A stretch of DNA of 64,000 nucleotides from Paraburkholderia aromaticivorans (GCF_002278075.1 NZ_CP022989.1:2790001-2854000); one strand, 5' to 3'. Shown: positions 53,756 through 63,344, counted from the first letter of the stretch. The notes: generated from the letters alone by a model not told the origin. Translations and numbers: made by a program.

Positions 53756-55339
53756 ATGCACGACAAGATTCTGATCCTCGACTTCGGTTCGCAAGTCACC
53801 CAACTGATTGCACGTCGCGTTCGCGAAGCCAACGTGTATTCGGAAATTCACCCGTACGACGTCGATGCGTCGTTCATTCGCGACTTCGCGCCGAAGGGCG
53901 TGATCCTCTCCGGCGGCCCGAGCTCGGTCACCGAAACGGACACGCCGCGCGTGCCGCAAGCCGTGTTCGAACTCGGCGTGCCGGTGCTCGGCATCTGCTA
54001 CGGCATGCAGGCTATGGCCGAGCAGCTCGGCGGCAAGGTCGATATCGGCCACCTGCGCGAGTTCGGTTATGCCGAAGTGCGCGCACGCAACCATACGAGC
54101 CTGCTCGAAGGCATCAGCGATTTCACCACGGCGGAAGGTCATGGCATGTTGAAGGTGTGGATGAGCCACGGCGACAAGGTGCTGGAAATGCCGCCGGGCT
54201 TCGCGCTGATGGCGTCGACGGAATCGTGCCCGATCGCGGCGATGGCCGACGAAAAGCGCCATTTCTACGGCCTGCAGTGGCACCCGGAAGTCACGCATAC
54301 CGTGCAGGGCCGCGCCATGCTCGAACGCTTCGTGCTGAAGATCTGCGGCGCGCGGCCGGATTGGGAAATGGGCCACTATATCGACGAGGCCGTCGCGAAG
54401 ATTCGTGAGCAGGTCGGTCAGGAACACGTGATTCTGGGGCTCTCGGGCGGGGTGGATTCGTCGGTGGCGGCGGCGCTGCTGCACCGCGCGATCGGTGATC
54501 AGCTGACCTGCGTGTTCGTCGACCACGGCCTGCTGCGCCTGAACGAAGCCGAGCAGGTGATGGCGACCTTCGCGGACCACCTGGGCGTGAAGGTGATTCA
54601 CGTCGACGCGAGCGAGGTGTTCCTGCGCAAGCTGGCCGGTGTGACCGATCCGGAAGCGAAGCGCAAGATCATCGGCGCGGAATTCGTCGAGGTGTTCCAG
54701 ACCGAAGCCGGCAAGCTGACCGATGCGAAGTGGCTCGCGCAAGGCACGATTTATCCGGACGTGATCGAATCGGCCGGCAAGGGCAAGAAGGCCACGCAAA
54801 CCATCAAGAGCCACCACAACGTGGGCGGCCTGCCCGAGACGCTGAATCTGAAGCTGCTCGAACCGTTGCGCGAACTGTTCAAGGACGAAGTGCGCGAACT
54901 CGGCGTCAAGCTCGGTTTGCCGCCGGCCATGGTGTACCGCCATCCGTTCCCGGGCCCGGGTCTGGGCGTGCGGATTCTCGGCGAGGTGAAGCGCGATTTC
55001 GCGGACCTGCTGCGCCGAGCGGACGCGATTTTCATCGAGACGCTGCGCACCTTCATCGACAAGGAAACCGGCAAGTCCTGGTACGATCTGACGAGCCAGG
55101 CGTTCGCGGTGTTTCTGCCGGTGAAGAGCGTCGGCGTGATGGGCGACGGCCGCACTTACGAATATGTGGTTGCGCTGCGCGCCGTGCAGACGCTGGACTT
55201 CATGACCGCGCATTGGGCGCATCTGCCGCATGAACTGCTGGGGCATGTGTCGAACCGGATCATCAACGAAGTGCGCGGGATTAACCGGGTGGTGTATGAC
55301 ATCTCGGGTAAGCCGCCGGCGACCATCGAGTGGGAGTGA
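53756..55339 (+). CDS. guaA: GMP synthase (glutamine-hydrolysing)
   Basis: 527 residues. The glutaminase domain has Cys81 in LGICYGMQA and a His-Glu pair in [10 protein letters not shown]. The synthetase domain has the PP-motif [14 protein letters not shown], and the dimerisation domain ends [18 protein letters not shown]. It aminates XMP to GMP. The reading frame is open upstream to 53618, but the conserved start is the ATG at 53756. The 3' end of guaA is a known integration target for genomic islands; the DNA beyond it changes in character. Confidence 0.97.
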   Translation: MHDKILILDFGSQVTQLIARRVREANVYSEIHPYDVDASFIRDFAPKGVILSGGPSSVTETDTPRVPQAVFELGVPVLGICYGMQAMAEQLGGKVDIGHLREFGYAEVRARNHTSLLEGISDFTTAEGHGMLKVWMSHGDKVLEMPPGFALMASTESCPIAAMADEKRHFYGLQWHPEVTHTVQGRAMLERFVLKICGARPDWEMGHYIDEAVAKIREQVGQEHVILGLSGGVDSSVAAALLHRAIGDQLTCVFVDHGLLRLNEAEQVMATFADHLGVKVIHVDASEVFLRKLAGVTDPEAKRKIIGAEFVEVFQTEAGKLTDAKWLAQGTIYPDVIESAGKGKKATQTIKSHHNVGGLPETLNLKLLEPLRELFKDEVRELGVKLGLPPAMVYRHPFPGPGLGVRILGEVKRDFADLLRRADAIFIETLRTFIDKETGKSWYDLTSQAFAVFLPVKSVGVMGDGRTYEYVVALRAVQTLDFMTAHWAHLPHELLGHVSNRIINEVRGINRVVYDISGKPPATIEWE

Positions 55340-55951
55340 AAAATCCTGACGAATCAGGGGCTTAGTCGACTCCCGCTGCAGCGCATTCGTTGATGGTGCG
55401 ATAGTTCATGACCGGGTTTCCGGTTCAGTTCGTCCGCTGTCCAAGCCCGGATTTGGACAGGATTTGGACAGGAAACGGCTTGGCAATTGCCAGGCCGTTT
55501 CGCATTGTAGTCGCATAAACAGGTGTGGAGGCGGACTGGCGGGCAGAACCCTGCTGGCGCGACTGGAAGAGCATGGGCGGCATGCCAACTCACGGTTGCG
55601 ATGGCTCCATGCCAGGTGGATTGCTCAAACATACCCTGTAAGACAGTTGCACGTCAGCCGGAGGCAGCTACGGCGCCGTACGATGAGAACCATCCCTCGC
55701 CTGAGAGAAAATTGCTTGCGGGCCTTGGCAAACCACGCTCGGATGCGCCCGCGTCCGGCAGGGTAGAATGAGGCTATGTGGTTTCCATGGTCCATCCAGG
55801 GCGTGGAATCCGAGAGCACGAGTTGCCGGTCCCGTTCCGGCTTAGGTGGTGTCCGTTCCCCTCGCTCGTTTCACGGCTATGTCCTTCAATGACGTGTTCA
55901 TCGCGTCAGGTCAGTGCATCGCCGATCGCAACGATTTTGAGGGTTCATGAC
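55340..55951. other. Junction between guaA and accessory DNA
   Basis: 612 bases without a supported gene. It includes a two-copy tandem repeat of GGATTTGGACA (55449-55459, 55460-55470), then a hairpin 55473-55500 (7-bp outer stem plus 4-bp inner stem). The rest is unrelated to known families by eye. The frames open here are short and lack plausible ribosome sites. Confidence 0.5.
55473..55500 (+). terminator. Possible guaA terminator
   Basis: Imperfect palindrome: AAACGGC (55473-55479) with GCCGTTT (55494-55500), inner TGGC with GCCA, loop AATT. The downstream tract TTTCGCATTGT is short, so termination may be partial. Confidence 0.5.
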
Positions 55952-56773
55952 GTGAATGCTTTCCCCACTTCTTTTTTTCCTGATCAGGTTTCCGATGCAG
56001 CTGGCATCGTGCCGGGTCGAGCGTCATCCGCGACCGGGATCGAATCGCCGGACATCATCAATCAAGACTGCGATGCCACTTCGGCCTCTGCGGTCGACGA
56101 TGACGTCCGGGATCTGGCCAAAATTTTCCCGGCGCGATTCCAGGAGTGGTCTGACTGCCTGTGGGCGGCGCCTGGTGAACTGGTCCTGCTGTCGCTGGGT
56201 ATCGATCCGAAGTCTGCAATTGCAGCGGCCGACCTCGTTTACGCGGCGGAGGAGGTCCCCGGCTATGGGATCCATGAGAAGGAGTATCAGCGCCGGATGG
56301 AGGCGGTTCGGCATGCTGTGCAGGGAGGCCGGTTAGCGATCAAATCGCCAGGGCAACAGGCATCCATACGGGTTCTTGCTTTTCTCCGATGGGCAGCGGC
56401 TTCTTCCTGGCCGATGCCAGAGGGGCTCTCCGTGTTGTCCCGTCATCAGGCCAGGGTTGAACGGCATAGTCACGCCGCTGGATACAGGCAACAGACCGGT
56501 CCCCGTGCTGAGACGCAGCATAGACACCAGCTGTATTTCGAGATCGCCCAGCAGGTGGCGTCTGACGTTCCCAATCTCTCTCGCACTGACCTTGCTCGGC
56601 GCGTCGCACGGAGAGCATCAGATAAGTTGTCGGAGTCTGTAAGCTACCAAACGGTTCGTAACGTGCTGTTTTACAACGAGGATGCACCGCTTCGAGGAGA
56701 GGCCTGGCGAACGTTCCAGGCGAAAGCGAGGGAAGTGCGCCGCAACTGGCCTGTCGGGCAGAATACGCTGTAA
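55952..56773 (+). CDS. Unknown protein upstream of the primase-helicase
   Basis: About 273 residues starting at GTG 55952, eight bases after GAGGG. No family is recognised. Residues near 60-110 (LAKIFPARFQEWSDCLWA, VLLSLGIDPKSA) are moderately conserved-looking; the C-terminal third contains ARRVARRASDKLSESVSYQTVRN, which has helix-turn-helix-like spacing and a basic character. The open frame runs to 55778, but that extension is Cys/Pro-rich and lacks a ribosome site. It is the first gene of the accessory region and 133 bases upstream of the DUF927 gene, so a replication or regulatory accessory role is possible. Confidence 0.6.
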   Translation: MNAFPTSFFPDQVSDAAGIVPGRASSATGIESPDIINQDCDATSASAVDDDVRDLAKIFPARFQEWSDCLWAAPGELVLLSLGIDPKSAIAAADLVYAAEEVPGYGIHEKEYQRRMEAVRHAVQGGRLAIKSPGQQASIRVLAFLRWAAASSWPMPEGLSVLSRHQARVERHSHAAGYRQQTGPRAETQHRHQLYFEIAQQVASDVPNLSRTDLARRVARRASDKLSESVSYQTVRNVLFYNEDAPLRGEAWRTFQAKAREVRRNWPVGQNTL

Positions 56774-56803
56774 GTTATTGAATTATATGGATTGTGAAGA
56801 AAG

Positions 56804-56828
56804 TTGCCTGATTCGTTATGTCAGGCAA
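56804..56828 (+). promoter_or_regulatory. Inverted repeat before the primase-helicase gene
   Basis: TTGCCTGA (56804-56811) and TCAGGCAA (56821-56828) form a perfect 8-bp inverted repeat with a nine-base loop, 79 bases before the ATG at 56907. It could be an operator or a short terminator for the upstream gene. Confidence 0.4.
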
Positions 56829-56906
56829 ATCGGGCGGCCAACATCGGATTCCTAGCGGGTACACGGATACCCCGTGTCACCAGAGCTACATAGCAGGAAT
56901 CCTTGC

Positions 56907-59846
56907 ATGTCTTCATTTTCAGAAACAGTAACGCCCGCCCTGAGTGACGGGCTCACGAACGCTTCGTCCCTTGCCTCGATCAACGGGGGGCCAGGACGGA
57001 TCGATTTCGGGCAGCTTGCCGAACTGGCTCTTGCGAATTTCGCCACGGTCGTCGAGGAGATCCTTGGTCTCGAAGGCGAGTACCGGGGACAGGAGTTCGT
57101 CGCCATTAATCCGAAGCGCGACGACCATGAACTTGGTTCGTTCTCGATCAACGTCGAGTCCGGGAAATACGCCGACTTTGCAATTCTGGACGAGTGCAAG
57201 GGCGGGGACTTGATCGCTCTTGCGAGCTATATCTGGGACTGCCGTCCGATAGAAGCCGCAAAGCAGTTGCAGGAGAAGCTCAGGCCACAGGCTGATGTAC
57301 CGACAGCCTTGGATTTAATTCGAAGTGCTAATCGCATGGGTCGGGAAAGATTCGGCTCGTCGGTCGCATCACAAGTGATGGAACCCATTCCAGACGGGAG
57401 CCCGGAACTTGATGTTCGACGATTCGAGTCGCATGGCTCGACAGTGGAAGAGCGATACGACTACTTGAACACTGATGGAAAGCGGTGCTTCGTTCAGTTG
57501 CGCTTGCGCAGGGCAGATGGCGGCAAGACCTTCATGACGTTGCGTGTTGATAGGCACGAGGACGGTTCGCTTCACTGGACCGGCGGAATGCCGGAGGGTC
57601 AACGCCCACTCTTTGGCTTGAACGCTCTGGCAGGTGCGTGTGATGATCAGCTAGTTTTCGTTGTCGAGGGGGAGAAGGCGGCACTGGCTCTGCAAAAGAT
57701 GCTGCCCTCAGTTGTGGTGGTGACCTCCGCTGGTGGAGCGTCGGCACCATCGAAGACGGACTGGTCTCCGCTCGCAGGGCGCAACGTTGTGATCTGGCGT
57801 GACAACGACGGCCCCGGCCTGAACTATCAGGACAGAGTGGTCCAGCTGATCCGTGCGATTGATCTGAGCACGAGGATCAGTGTGATCGACGTTGAGTCCT
57901 TGTTGCGTACGTTCTGCCCAATGATGGGCTGGGTCTACGACGAAAAAGCTGTAGAACTGAAGGGCTGGGACGCCGCAGATGTCGCGGCACTTGGCTTGGA
58001 CCATTCGGTGATTGCTGAAGTTGTAGCGGCCGCGACGCGAGAGGTATCGGTGGATGGTGTGGCCACAGCCTCGGAGGCGCTGATCGAACCTGAGGGGCCA
58101 CATGTTTCGTGGGCCACTGACACCATGTACTTAGTGAGGGACGGTCGTGTATTGGCTAGCAAGGCAGGAAGGGATGGTCAGCCGTACTCGGTCCCTGTTT
58201 GTTCACGGGTGGACATCGTTCGACAACTCCGCGACGACGTGAGCACCGGGTGGAGTCTTGAGCTCGTCCTGCATACTCCGGACGGCAGAACGAAGACGCA
58301 TATTCTGCCGCGCTCTCGCTTGTCTGACCTCCGTACGCTGAAAGCCGAAATGAACGATCTCGGTGTCATCGTCTATAACTGGGCCGAGTTCCAGCAGTAC
58401 CTTGAGCATGCAATTCCTCGGGACACGCATCGGCTGGTACGGAACGTGGGCTGGCATGACGGCGTTTTCGTACAAGCCGATAGGGTGTATGGCGCGGCGT
58501 CGGAGTCGCTGGCCCTCGATAGCGATGCCCCGGCGAGCAAGGCTTTCTGGCAACATGGTGAACTTGCGAGGTGGAATCGAGATGTCGGTCGCTTGTGTGC
58601 GAGCAATTCCCGACTGATGCTGTCGGTTTGCACTTCTCTGGCCGGACCGTTGCTAGGCTTGCTCGGGGTTGAGAACGGCGGCATTCACCTCGTTGGTCCG
58701 AGCAGCGTTGGGAAGACTACGTCCTTGCGTGTAGCTGCATCCGTTTGGGGCGAGCCTACTCGTATTATTCAGTCTTGGCGTTCGACTTCGAACGGGCTGG
58801 AAGTAGTTGCGGCCGGCTTGAATGACAGCGTGCTGTTGCTCGATGAACTGAATCAAGCTTCTCCGCAGGAGGCCGGCGAGGCCGTTTACATGCTGGGCAA
58901 TGGTCAAGGAAAGCAAAGGATGGGGCGCTCTGGGCATGCCGCCCGACTCCTTCAGTGGAGACTGCTGTTCATGTCAACGGGAGAGATTCCGTTGCAGCAG
59001 CACATCGAGTCGGCTGGCCGGATGGCTCGGGCCGGCATGGAAGTTCGACTATTGAACGTGCCTGCCGACGCCGGTCACGGCTTTGGTCTATTCGATTCGC
59101 TTGCTGGCTTCGAGAGCAGCAAAGAGCTGGCTGATCATTTGCATACATCGACGTTGCAAGTCTTTGGTGTGGCGGGACACACGTGGCTGTCGTACCTCGT
59201 AGGGCAAATGGCAGAGCAGGGGTATGCCGTGTTTTGCGAAGGATTGCAGACGCGCCTGGGGGGCATCGAGAATCTGTTTGTTCGCTCGAATGCCGACGGT
59301 CTGGTAAATCGTGCTGCTCGGCGTTTCGCCATATTAGCATTGGCTGGCGAAATGGCGGAACGAGCAGGAATTGGAGGCTGGGCGGCAGATGAGTCGATCG
59401 TAATGTTGCAGCATTGCTTCGAAGCATGGATCGTGGAGCGTGGCGGTACCGGGTCTAGCGAGGAAGCACAGGCGCTACGACAGGTCCAGCGGTTCTTCGA
59501 GCAGCATGGTCAGTCAGCGTTTCAGCGCGTAGGTTGGCCAGACGGACTTGAAGGTGCTGAGCAGTCTCGTGTGATTTCCAATCGAGCCGGATACTATGGC
59601 TCGACAAAGACCGGTGGCATGTTTTTCGTGTTGCCTGAGCCATTCAAGAGCCGTGTGTGCGAGGGGTTAAACGTGAAGCTCGTCGTTGATGCGCTTCGGA
59701 AACACGGGCTCCTGTTGCGTGATGCGAGTAATACGGCTCGGGTACCGGATCTGCCGAACGCGATTCGTGCGTACTGGATAAGCGAGCGTATCATTGGTTT
59801 TGGTCCTGGGGAACCGCAGGCCGAGCAAGATTTGGCGATTGCCTGA
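56907..59846 (+). CDS. Toprim/DUF927-type primase-helicase of a mobile element
   Basis: 979 residues. The N-terminal 120 residues resemble a degenerate CHC2 primase finger without its cysteines (GSFSINVESGKYADFAI). A Toprim domain follows, with VFVVEGEKAALAL near 249 and VVIWRDNDGPG near 295. A DUF927-type superfamily 3-like helicase domain has Walker A GPSSVGKTT (about 597-605) and Walker B VLLLDELNQ (about 643). This combination is used by plasmids, satellites and integrated elements to start their own replication. ATG 56907 has AGGA upstream; a GTG at 56874 is a weaker alternative. Just downstream lies a candidate origin. Confidence 0.82.
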   Translation: MSSFSETVTPALSDGLTNASSLASINGGPGRIDFGQLAELALANFATVVEEILGLEGEYRGQEFVAINPKRDDHELGSFSINVESGKYADFAILDECKGGDLIALASYIWDCRPIEAAKQLQEKLRPQADVPTALDLIRSANRMGRERFGSSVASQVMEPIPDGSPELDVRRFESHGSTVEERYDYLNTDGKRCFVQLRLRRADGGKTFMTLRVDRHEDGSLHWTGGMPEGQRPLFGLNALAGACDDQLVFVVEGEKAALALQKMLPSVVVVTSAGGASAPSKTDWSPLAGRNVVIWRDNDGPGLNYQDRVVQLIRAIDLSTRISVIDVESLLRTFCPMMGWVYDEKAVELKGWDAADVAALGLDHSVIAEVVAAATREVSVDGVATASEALIEPEGPHVSWATDTMYLVRDGRVLASKAGRDGQPYSVPVCSRVDIVRQLRDDVSTGWSLELVLHTPDGRTKTHILPRSRLSDLRTLKAEMNDLGVIVYNWAEFQQYLEHAIPRDTHRLVRNVGWHDGVFVQADRVYGAASESLALDSDAPASKAFWQHGELARWNRDVGRLCASNSRLMLSVCTSLAGPLLGLLGVENGGIHLVGPSSVGKTTSLRVAASVWGEPTRIIQSWRSTSNGLEVVAAGLNDSVLLLDELNQASPQEAGEAVYMLGNGQGKQRMGRSGHAARLLQWRLLFMSTGEIPLQQHIESAGRMARAGMEVRLLNVPADAGHGFGLFDSLAGFESSKELADHLHTSTLQVFGVAGHTWLSYLVGQMAEQGYAVFCEGLQTRLGGIENLFVRSNADGLVNRAARRFAILALAGEMAERAGIGGWAADESIVMLQHCFEAWIVERGGTGSSEEAQALRQVQRFFEQHGQSAFQRVGWPDGLEGAEQSRVISNRAGYYGSTKTGGMFFVLPEPFKSRVCEGLNVKLVVDALRKHGLLLRDASNTARVPDLPNAIRAYWISERIIGFGPGEPQAEQDLAIA

Positions 59847-60201
59847 TAGCCGGGTTAGGTGACGGACGTGACGCGGCCGTCACCAACCTGATTGCGTAGA
59901 AACCAAGGCAATCAAAGGCTGTGACAATGTGACATTTGTGACGGATGGAATTAGTATTCCTCTATTTTTCCAGGGAGGGCGACTGTCAGGTATAAAACCC
60001 TACTATCCGGCAAGTCGATAAGAGTAATCTCTGTAAACCGTCACAAATGTCACATTGTCACAGCCTTGCTGGTCAAGGGGTCTGCAGAAATACACTTGTC
60101 ACGTGGCCGTCACCGTGGTCACGATCGTACTGCTTGGGGCTTTCCGATTTGCCATTTGCGGATAACAATGGTTTAGTTTAGCTGCTGAATTACGCTAAGA
60201 A
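59847..60201. other. Candidate origin: palindromic array of GTGAC boxes
   Basis: 355 bases without a gene, between the primase-helicase and a rightward gene. Two arms of 30 bases are perfect inverted copies (59915-59944 and 60038-60067), separated by 93 AT-richer bases. Each arm holds three TGTGAC-type boxes (59920, 59928, 59937 on the left). Flanking boxes continue outward: GGTGAC, CGTGAC and CGTCACC at 59858-59884, and TGTCAC, CGTCACC and GGTCAC at 60097-60122. The mirror layout is typical of an initiator-binding origin; an operator is the alternative. Confidence 0.6.
59915..60067. repeat. Perfect 30-bp inverted repeat
   Basis: Left arm 59915-59944, right arm 60038-60067; the 30 bases are exact reverse complements. 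The left arm reads AAGGCTGTGACAATGTGACA and continues with TTTGTGACGG. The loop of 93 bases is AT-rich. Confidence 0.85.
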
Positions 60202-60960
60202 ATGGACAAAAATCAAGCGTTGATATTGCTGCGGGGCTTGCTCGGAGAAATCACCACCTCCACTGATTCGGCTGCCCTGGATCGTTACGGTAGCCTGAGG
60301 GAAGTCGACGCCAAGGTTCGGGAAGCGAAGCACGTCTTCGAGGCGGTCGAAGGTTTGCCTCGGACGTTTGTCGGCGAAATGTCAACCGATACCGACTTCG
60401 ATGTGCAAAGTCGCAGGGTCCGTTTAGAGGCACTGGCTGGCTACATCCGTAGTGCAATCAAATTCATTGAATCGGGCTCGATCGCTAAGCCTCAAAAAGT
60501 TATCCTGTCTCCCCCTGACGTCTCGAAGCTCACAGTCACCCTTCCGAATCTCAAGGACGCGATCGAACGGCGATGGAGAGAAGCGCAGAAGTGCATCCAC
60601 GTTGAATGCTTCACTTCCGCCGTGATCATGATGGGCAGCATCCTCGAAGGCCTTTTGCTAGCACGTGCCAATCTCGCTCCTGCGGAGGCATATCAATCAC
60701 CGAAAGCGCCACGTGATCGACAAGACAAAGTCCCGGCGATACAAGATTGGAGCTTGAACTCGTTGATCGATGTTGCCGTTGACGTCGGGTGGCTGAAGAC
60801 TGACCGTGGAAAATTCGGTCATGCATTGCGTGAATCGAGAAACGTCGTACATCCGTGGGTGGAGGTAACGACACGAGCGAACTTCGATCTTGCCACGTGC
60901 AAGACCTCGTGGGGTGTGCTAGAGGCGTCAGTGGATGATCTGCTCGCCTCAGTTCGCTGA
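60202..60960 (+). CDS. HEPN-like protein beside the candidate origin
   Basis: 252 residues, mostly alpha-helical. The C-terminal 120 residues resemble HEPN or DUF4145-like helical domains: SAVIMMGSILEGLLLARANL, then SLNSLIDVAVDVGWL, and a R-x6-H motif in LRESRNVVHPW (Arg210 to His217) as in HEPN RNases. HEPN domains occur in toxins and phage-defence proteins. The N-terminal 100 residues are unassigned. No signal peptide. No antitoxin gene is obvious; it ends 216 bases before the convergent PLD gene. The family is inferred from motif form, not from a search. Confidence 0.55.
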   Translation: MDKNQALILLRGLLGEITTSTDSAALDRYGSLREVDAKVREAKHVFEAVEGLPRTFVGEMSTDTDFDVQSRRVRLEALAGYIRSAIKFIESGSIAKPQKVILSPPDVSKLTVTLPNLKDAIERRWREAQKCIHVECFTSAVIMMGSILEGLLLARANLAPAEAYQSPKAPRDRQDKVPAIQDWSLNSLIDVAVDVGWLKTDRGKFGHALRESRNVVHPWVEVTTRANFDLATCKTSWGVLEASVDDLLASVR

Positions 60961-61176
60961 TACGGCAGTCTGCAGATGATCGTTGCAGCGGCGAGGTTTG
61001 AAGCATTGATCAACGAGCCGACTGAGCCAGCCGATGAACGATATTTTTGAAGGACGGCGTAGGTGCGTAACCAATTTCAGAACATAACCTTTTTCGGCAT
61101 TGCGTGCGAAACCAGCCGTGATGCGCTAGGCAGCAGGTGGCTGCACATTTGTCCGTCGCTTGGCAAGGCTGGTAGG

Positions 61177-62145
61177 CTAATTAAACTCATTCAGGAACTT
61201 CTCAACCGGAATCAGTTCGCCTTCCGCTCCCCCCGGGAGGGACCATTTGGCCTTCCTCAGGCGTTTCTCCAACGCTGCGCATTCCCGGTTGCCGAACTGT
61301 CGTCCGGCGAGTTCATCGATCGGCGAGCAGAGGTGAAGGATCATCTCTTCCCCCTTGTTGTACCCAGCAGTTCGCCTTGCTCGAATTACATCTCCGATTC
61401 CGTATGCCCCGTCTACCCGAATGTCTCCTTCCGGGCCAGAATATACCGATATGACCTGTTGCCCAGTCTTCATACCATCCCAGTCCTCATAAAAGCTGAT
61501 CTCAGTATCAGTATTCAGGTGGTTGGTCTGCCGCCACTTCGAGAAAGCGCGCGTTGCCTGCGGAGTCGGATCAAGTCGATACGCGGCGACGTATACATTT
61601 CGGCCCTTTAATTGCTCTGGCGTCATCGACAGGATCGAGTCATTCCCCTTGGTGCGAGCGATTCGGTTGCGAACCCGACGACTCCAGTTCAGCTTAGCTT
61701 GCCGGAGCATAGCGGGAGTTATCTTCTGTCCGCAGTGCGCCCACTGATCATCGAACCACGTCTGCATTTTCCGCACATCCGTGACTTTATCAGTGACATA
61801 ACCGGCCTCGTGCCATCCGTCGAACTCCTCTTCCTCAATGTTTAGGCCATTGGTGGAGAAGTTTGCGGAGCCCACGATAGCTGAGTTAGGTCCGACGATG
61901 ACTTTGGCGTGAAGATCAGGACAATGCCGCACGTCGTAGCCCCGCTTGAGAATTTCCTCGATCTCCGCCGGGTTCGTCCCGCCGCTTGTCAGGTTGCAGA
62001 GAATCCTGAAAGTCTTGGCGGATTTCTTCAAATACTTGGATGCGCCCTTACCCCAAAAAGCGACAGCAATATCAATGGAATGGCTGTCTTCGATCAACTT
62101 ATCGACGTATTGTTTGTATTCATTCTCGTCAGAACATATGAACAT
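61177..62145 (-). CDS. PLD-family nuclease-like protein
   Basis: About 322 residues. A single phospholipase-D type HxK motif (His79, Lys81) lies in CPDLHAKVIVGPNSAIVGSA, followed by NFSTNGL; the usual Asp four residues after the Lys is not present, so activity is uncertain. One motif per chain suggests a dimer as in BfiI-like and Nuc-type nucleases. The C-terminal half (VYVAAYRLDPTPQATRAF) is unassigned. GGGGAA five bases before the ATG at 62145 sets the start; an upstream TTG at 62187 is possible. It lies 74 bases downstream of the DUF3644 gene on the same strand, so the two are probably an operon. Confidence 0.75.
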   Translation of the reverse strand: MFICSDENEYKQYVDKLIEDSHSIDIAVAFWGKGASKYLKKSAKTFRILCNLTSGGTNPAEIEEILKRGYDVRHCPDLHAKVIVGPNSAIVGSANFSTNGLNIEEEEFDGWHEAGYVTDKVTDVRKMQTWFDDQWAHCGQKITPAMLRQAKLNWSRRVRNRIARTKGNDSILSMTPEQLKGRNVYVAAYRLDPTPQATRAFSKWRQTNHLNTDTEISFYEDWDGMKTGQQVISVYSGPEGDIRVDGAYGIGDVIRARRTAGYNKGEEMILHLCSPIDELAGRQFGNRECAALEKRLRKAKWSLPGGAEGELIPVEKFLNEFN

Positions 62146-62219
62146 CGTTTCCCCGTTGTATTCTGAAAACCTGATCAAAGTCCCCAATGCGGCTGACGAG
62201 CAGTCCAGTAACTATGGGG

Positions 62220-63203
62220 CTATTGATACTGAGCTGCGTTGTCGGCGCAATGAGCGCTCACCTGCTCGATCCACGGTTCATACCAGTACCACGTTTTCAC
62301 AACCAGCGTGCCCAACCCCTTCGCCGGATTCTTTGCATCGACTTGTTTCCAGAACTGCGTGTGGTGGTGCATGCTGAATCTTGGATAGCCAGCTGCCTGC
62401 ATTGCCGCTACAACCTGCTTCGGTAGATACTTCGGTCGTTCAGTTTCTTTGATAACAGCGTATTGCGCATTGATGCCCTTCGCAAGCTCAGAATCCGCTT
62501 TGACGAACTCGATAACCTGATCCGCCTGACCCTTGCGGTTCGCAGTCTTCGGAACGAACAGTATGCGGTAGGCAAACCGGGGGTCATTGAACTCGTCTGC
62601 AGTCAACTTGGCGTCGAAACCGGTGATGAATGCAAGAATGTGCCCCGGCAACCCTACAGTTTGATCGAGAAGGTTGACGTGATCGCGAGTGATCGAAGAG
62701 AACTGCAGGCTGAACGCTAGATGCTTGTCGATGCCGTGCTCATCGCCGAAAAGATTTTTGATGTGATCGTTGTAGTTCAGGCAGCAGGCCTGGAAGCGAG
62801 CACTCAAAAACTCATCCAAACGCTTCGTCATCTGGTGTTCGATTTCGTGCCGCAGCTCAATCAAGAAGCGCAGATTGTTCGCCGCGTTTTTGTCAACTGG
62901 AGATGCCTTATCGTTGAGACAGCGCTCAAGCTCCCAGTACTTCTCCGCTCCATTGGCAGTGTGATCGAATCGCTTCCTCTTGCCGACCATCCGGTAGTAG
63001 CGATACTCGATGCCGTGCTTGCGGTAGTTGGCGTGAAGAAGATATGTCCAAGATATGACCATCAAGACCACGTAGATTTCAGCCTTGAAGGTGATCGCTG
63101 GGTTGTTGAAAACTTGCACCGCAGCCAAGGCTGCTTCACGAGATTTCTTCAGCAGTTCCTTAGAGACGGAACCGATTGTTCGAATTCGCTTCTTGGCTGC
63201 CAT
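62220..63203 (-). CDS. DUF3644 (HEPN-type) protein
   Basis: 327 residues. The N-terminal stretch KSREAALAAVQVFNNPAITF and YVVLMVISWTYLLHA match the DUF3644 family, and the HEPN-type R-x4-H motif is LIELRHEIEHQ (Arg118 to His123). DUF3644 proteins are HEPN-related and often found in defence islands; RNase activity is inferred, not shown. A second half of about 190 residues has no recognised domain. GGGGGAA before the ATG at 63203 sets the start. It is preceded on the same strand by the protease gene. Confidence 0.78.
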   Translation of the reverse strand: MAAKKRIRTIGSVSKELLKKSREAALAAVQVFNNPAITFKAEIYVVLMVISWTYLLHANYRKHGIEYRYYRMVGKRKRFDHTANGAEKYWELERCLNDKASPVDKNAANNLRFLIELRHEIEHQMTKRLDEFLSARFQACCLNYNDHIKNLFGDEHGIDKHLAFSLQFSSITRDHVNLLDQTVGLPGHILAFITGFDAKLTADEFNDPRFAYRILFVPKTANRKGQADQVIEFVKADSELAKGINAQYAVIKETERPKYLPKQVVAAMQAAGYPRFSMHHHTQFWKQVDAKNPAKGLGTLVVKTWYWYEPWIEQVSAHCADNAAQYQ

Positions 63204-63344
63204 GCTTCCCCCGACATTCAGCATCAGACCAGATCACAACCCTCGAATCAAACGACAATCTGCAGCAGTCGACAATGAACAATTCAAAACGGTTAAGCTT
63301 AGCTGGTCCATTCCTCGTGACCCAGCGGCGCCTGGTTCAATTCG

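Noticed and set aside
55340..55500. tRNA gene at the guaA junction as an integration target
   Set aside because: No cloverleaf, T-loop GGTTCGA-type sequence or CCA end was found there; the guaA 3' end itself is the better candidate.
55354..55632. Short leftward frame next to guaA as a possible integrase remnant
   Set aside because: No integrase motifs are visible and there is no ribosome site; the resemblance is too weak to call a pseudogene.
59915..60067. The 30-bp inverted repeat as insertion-sequence ends
   Set aside because: Only 93 bases lie between the arms, with no transposase frame, and box-like substructure fits protein binding sites better.
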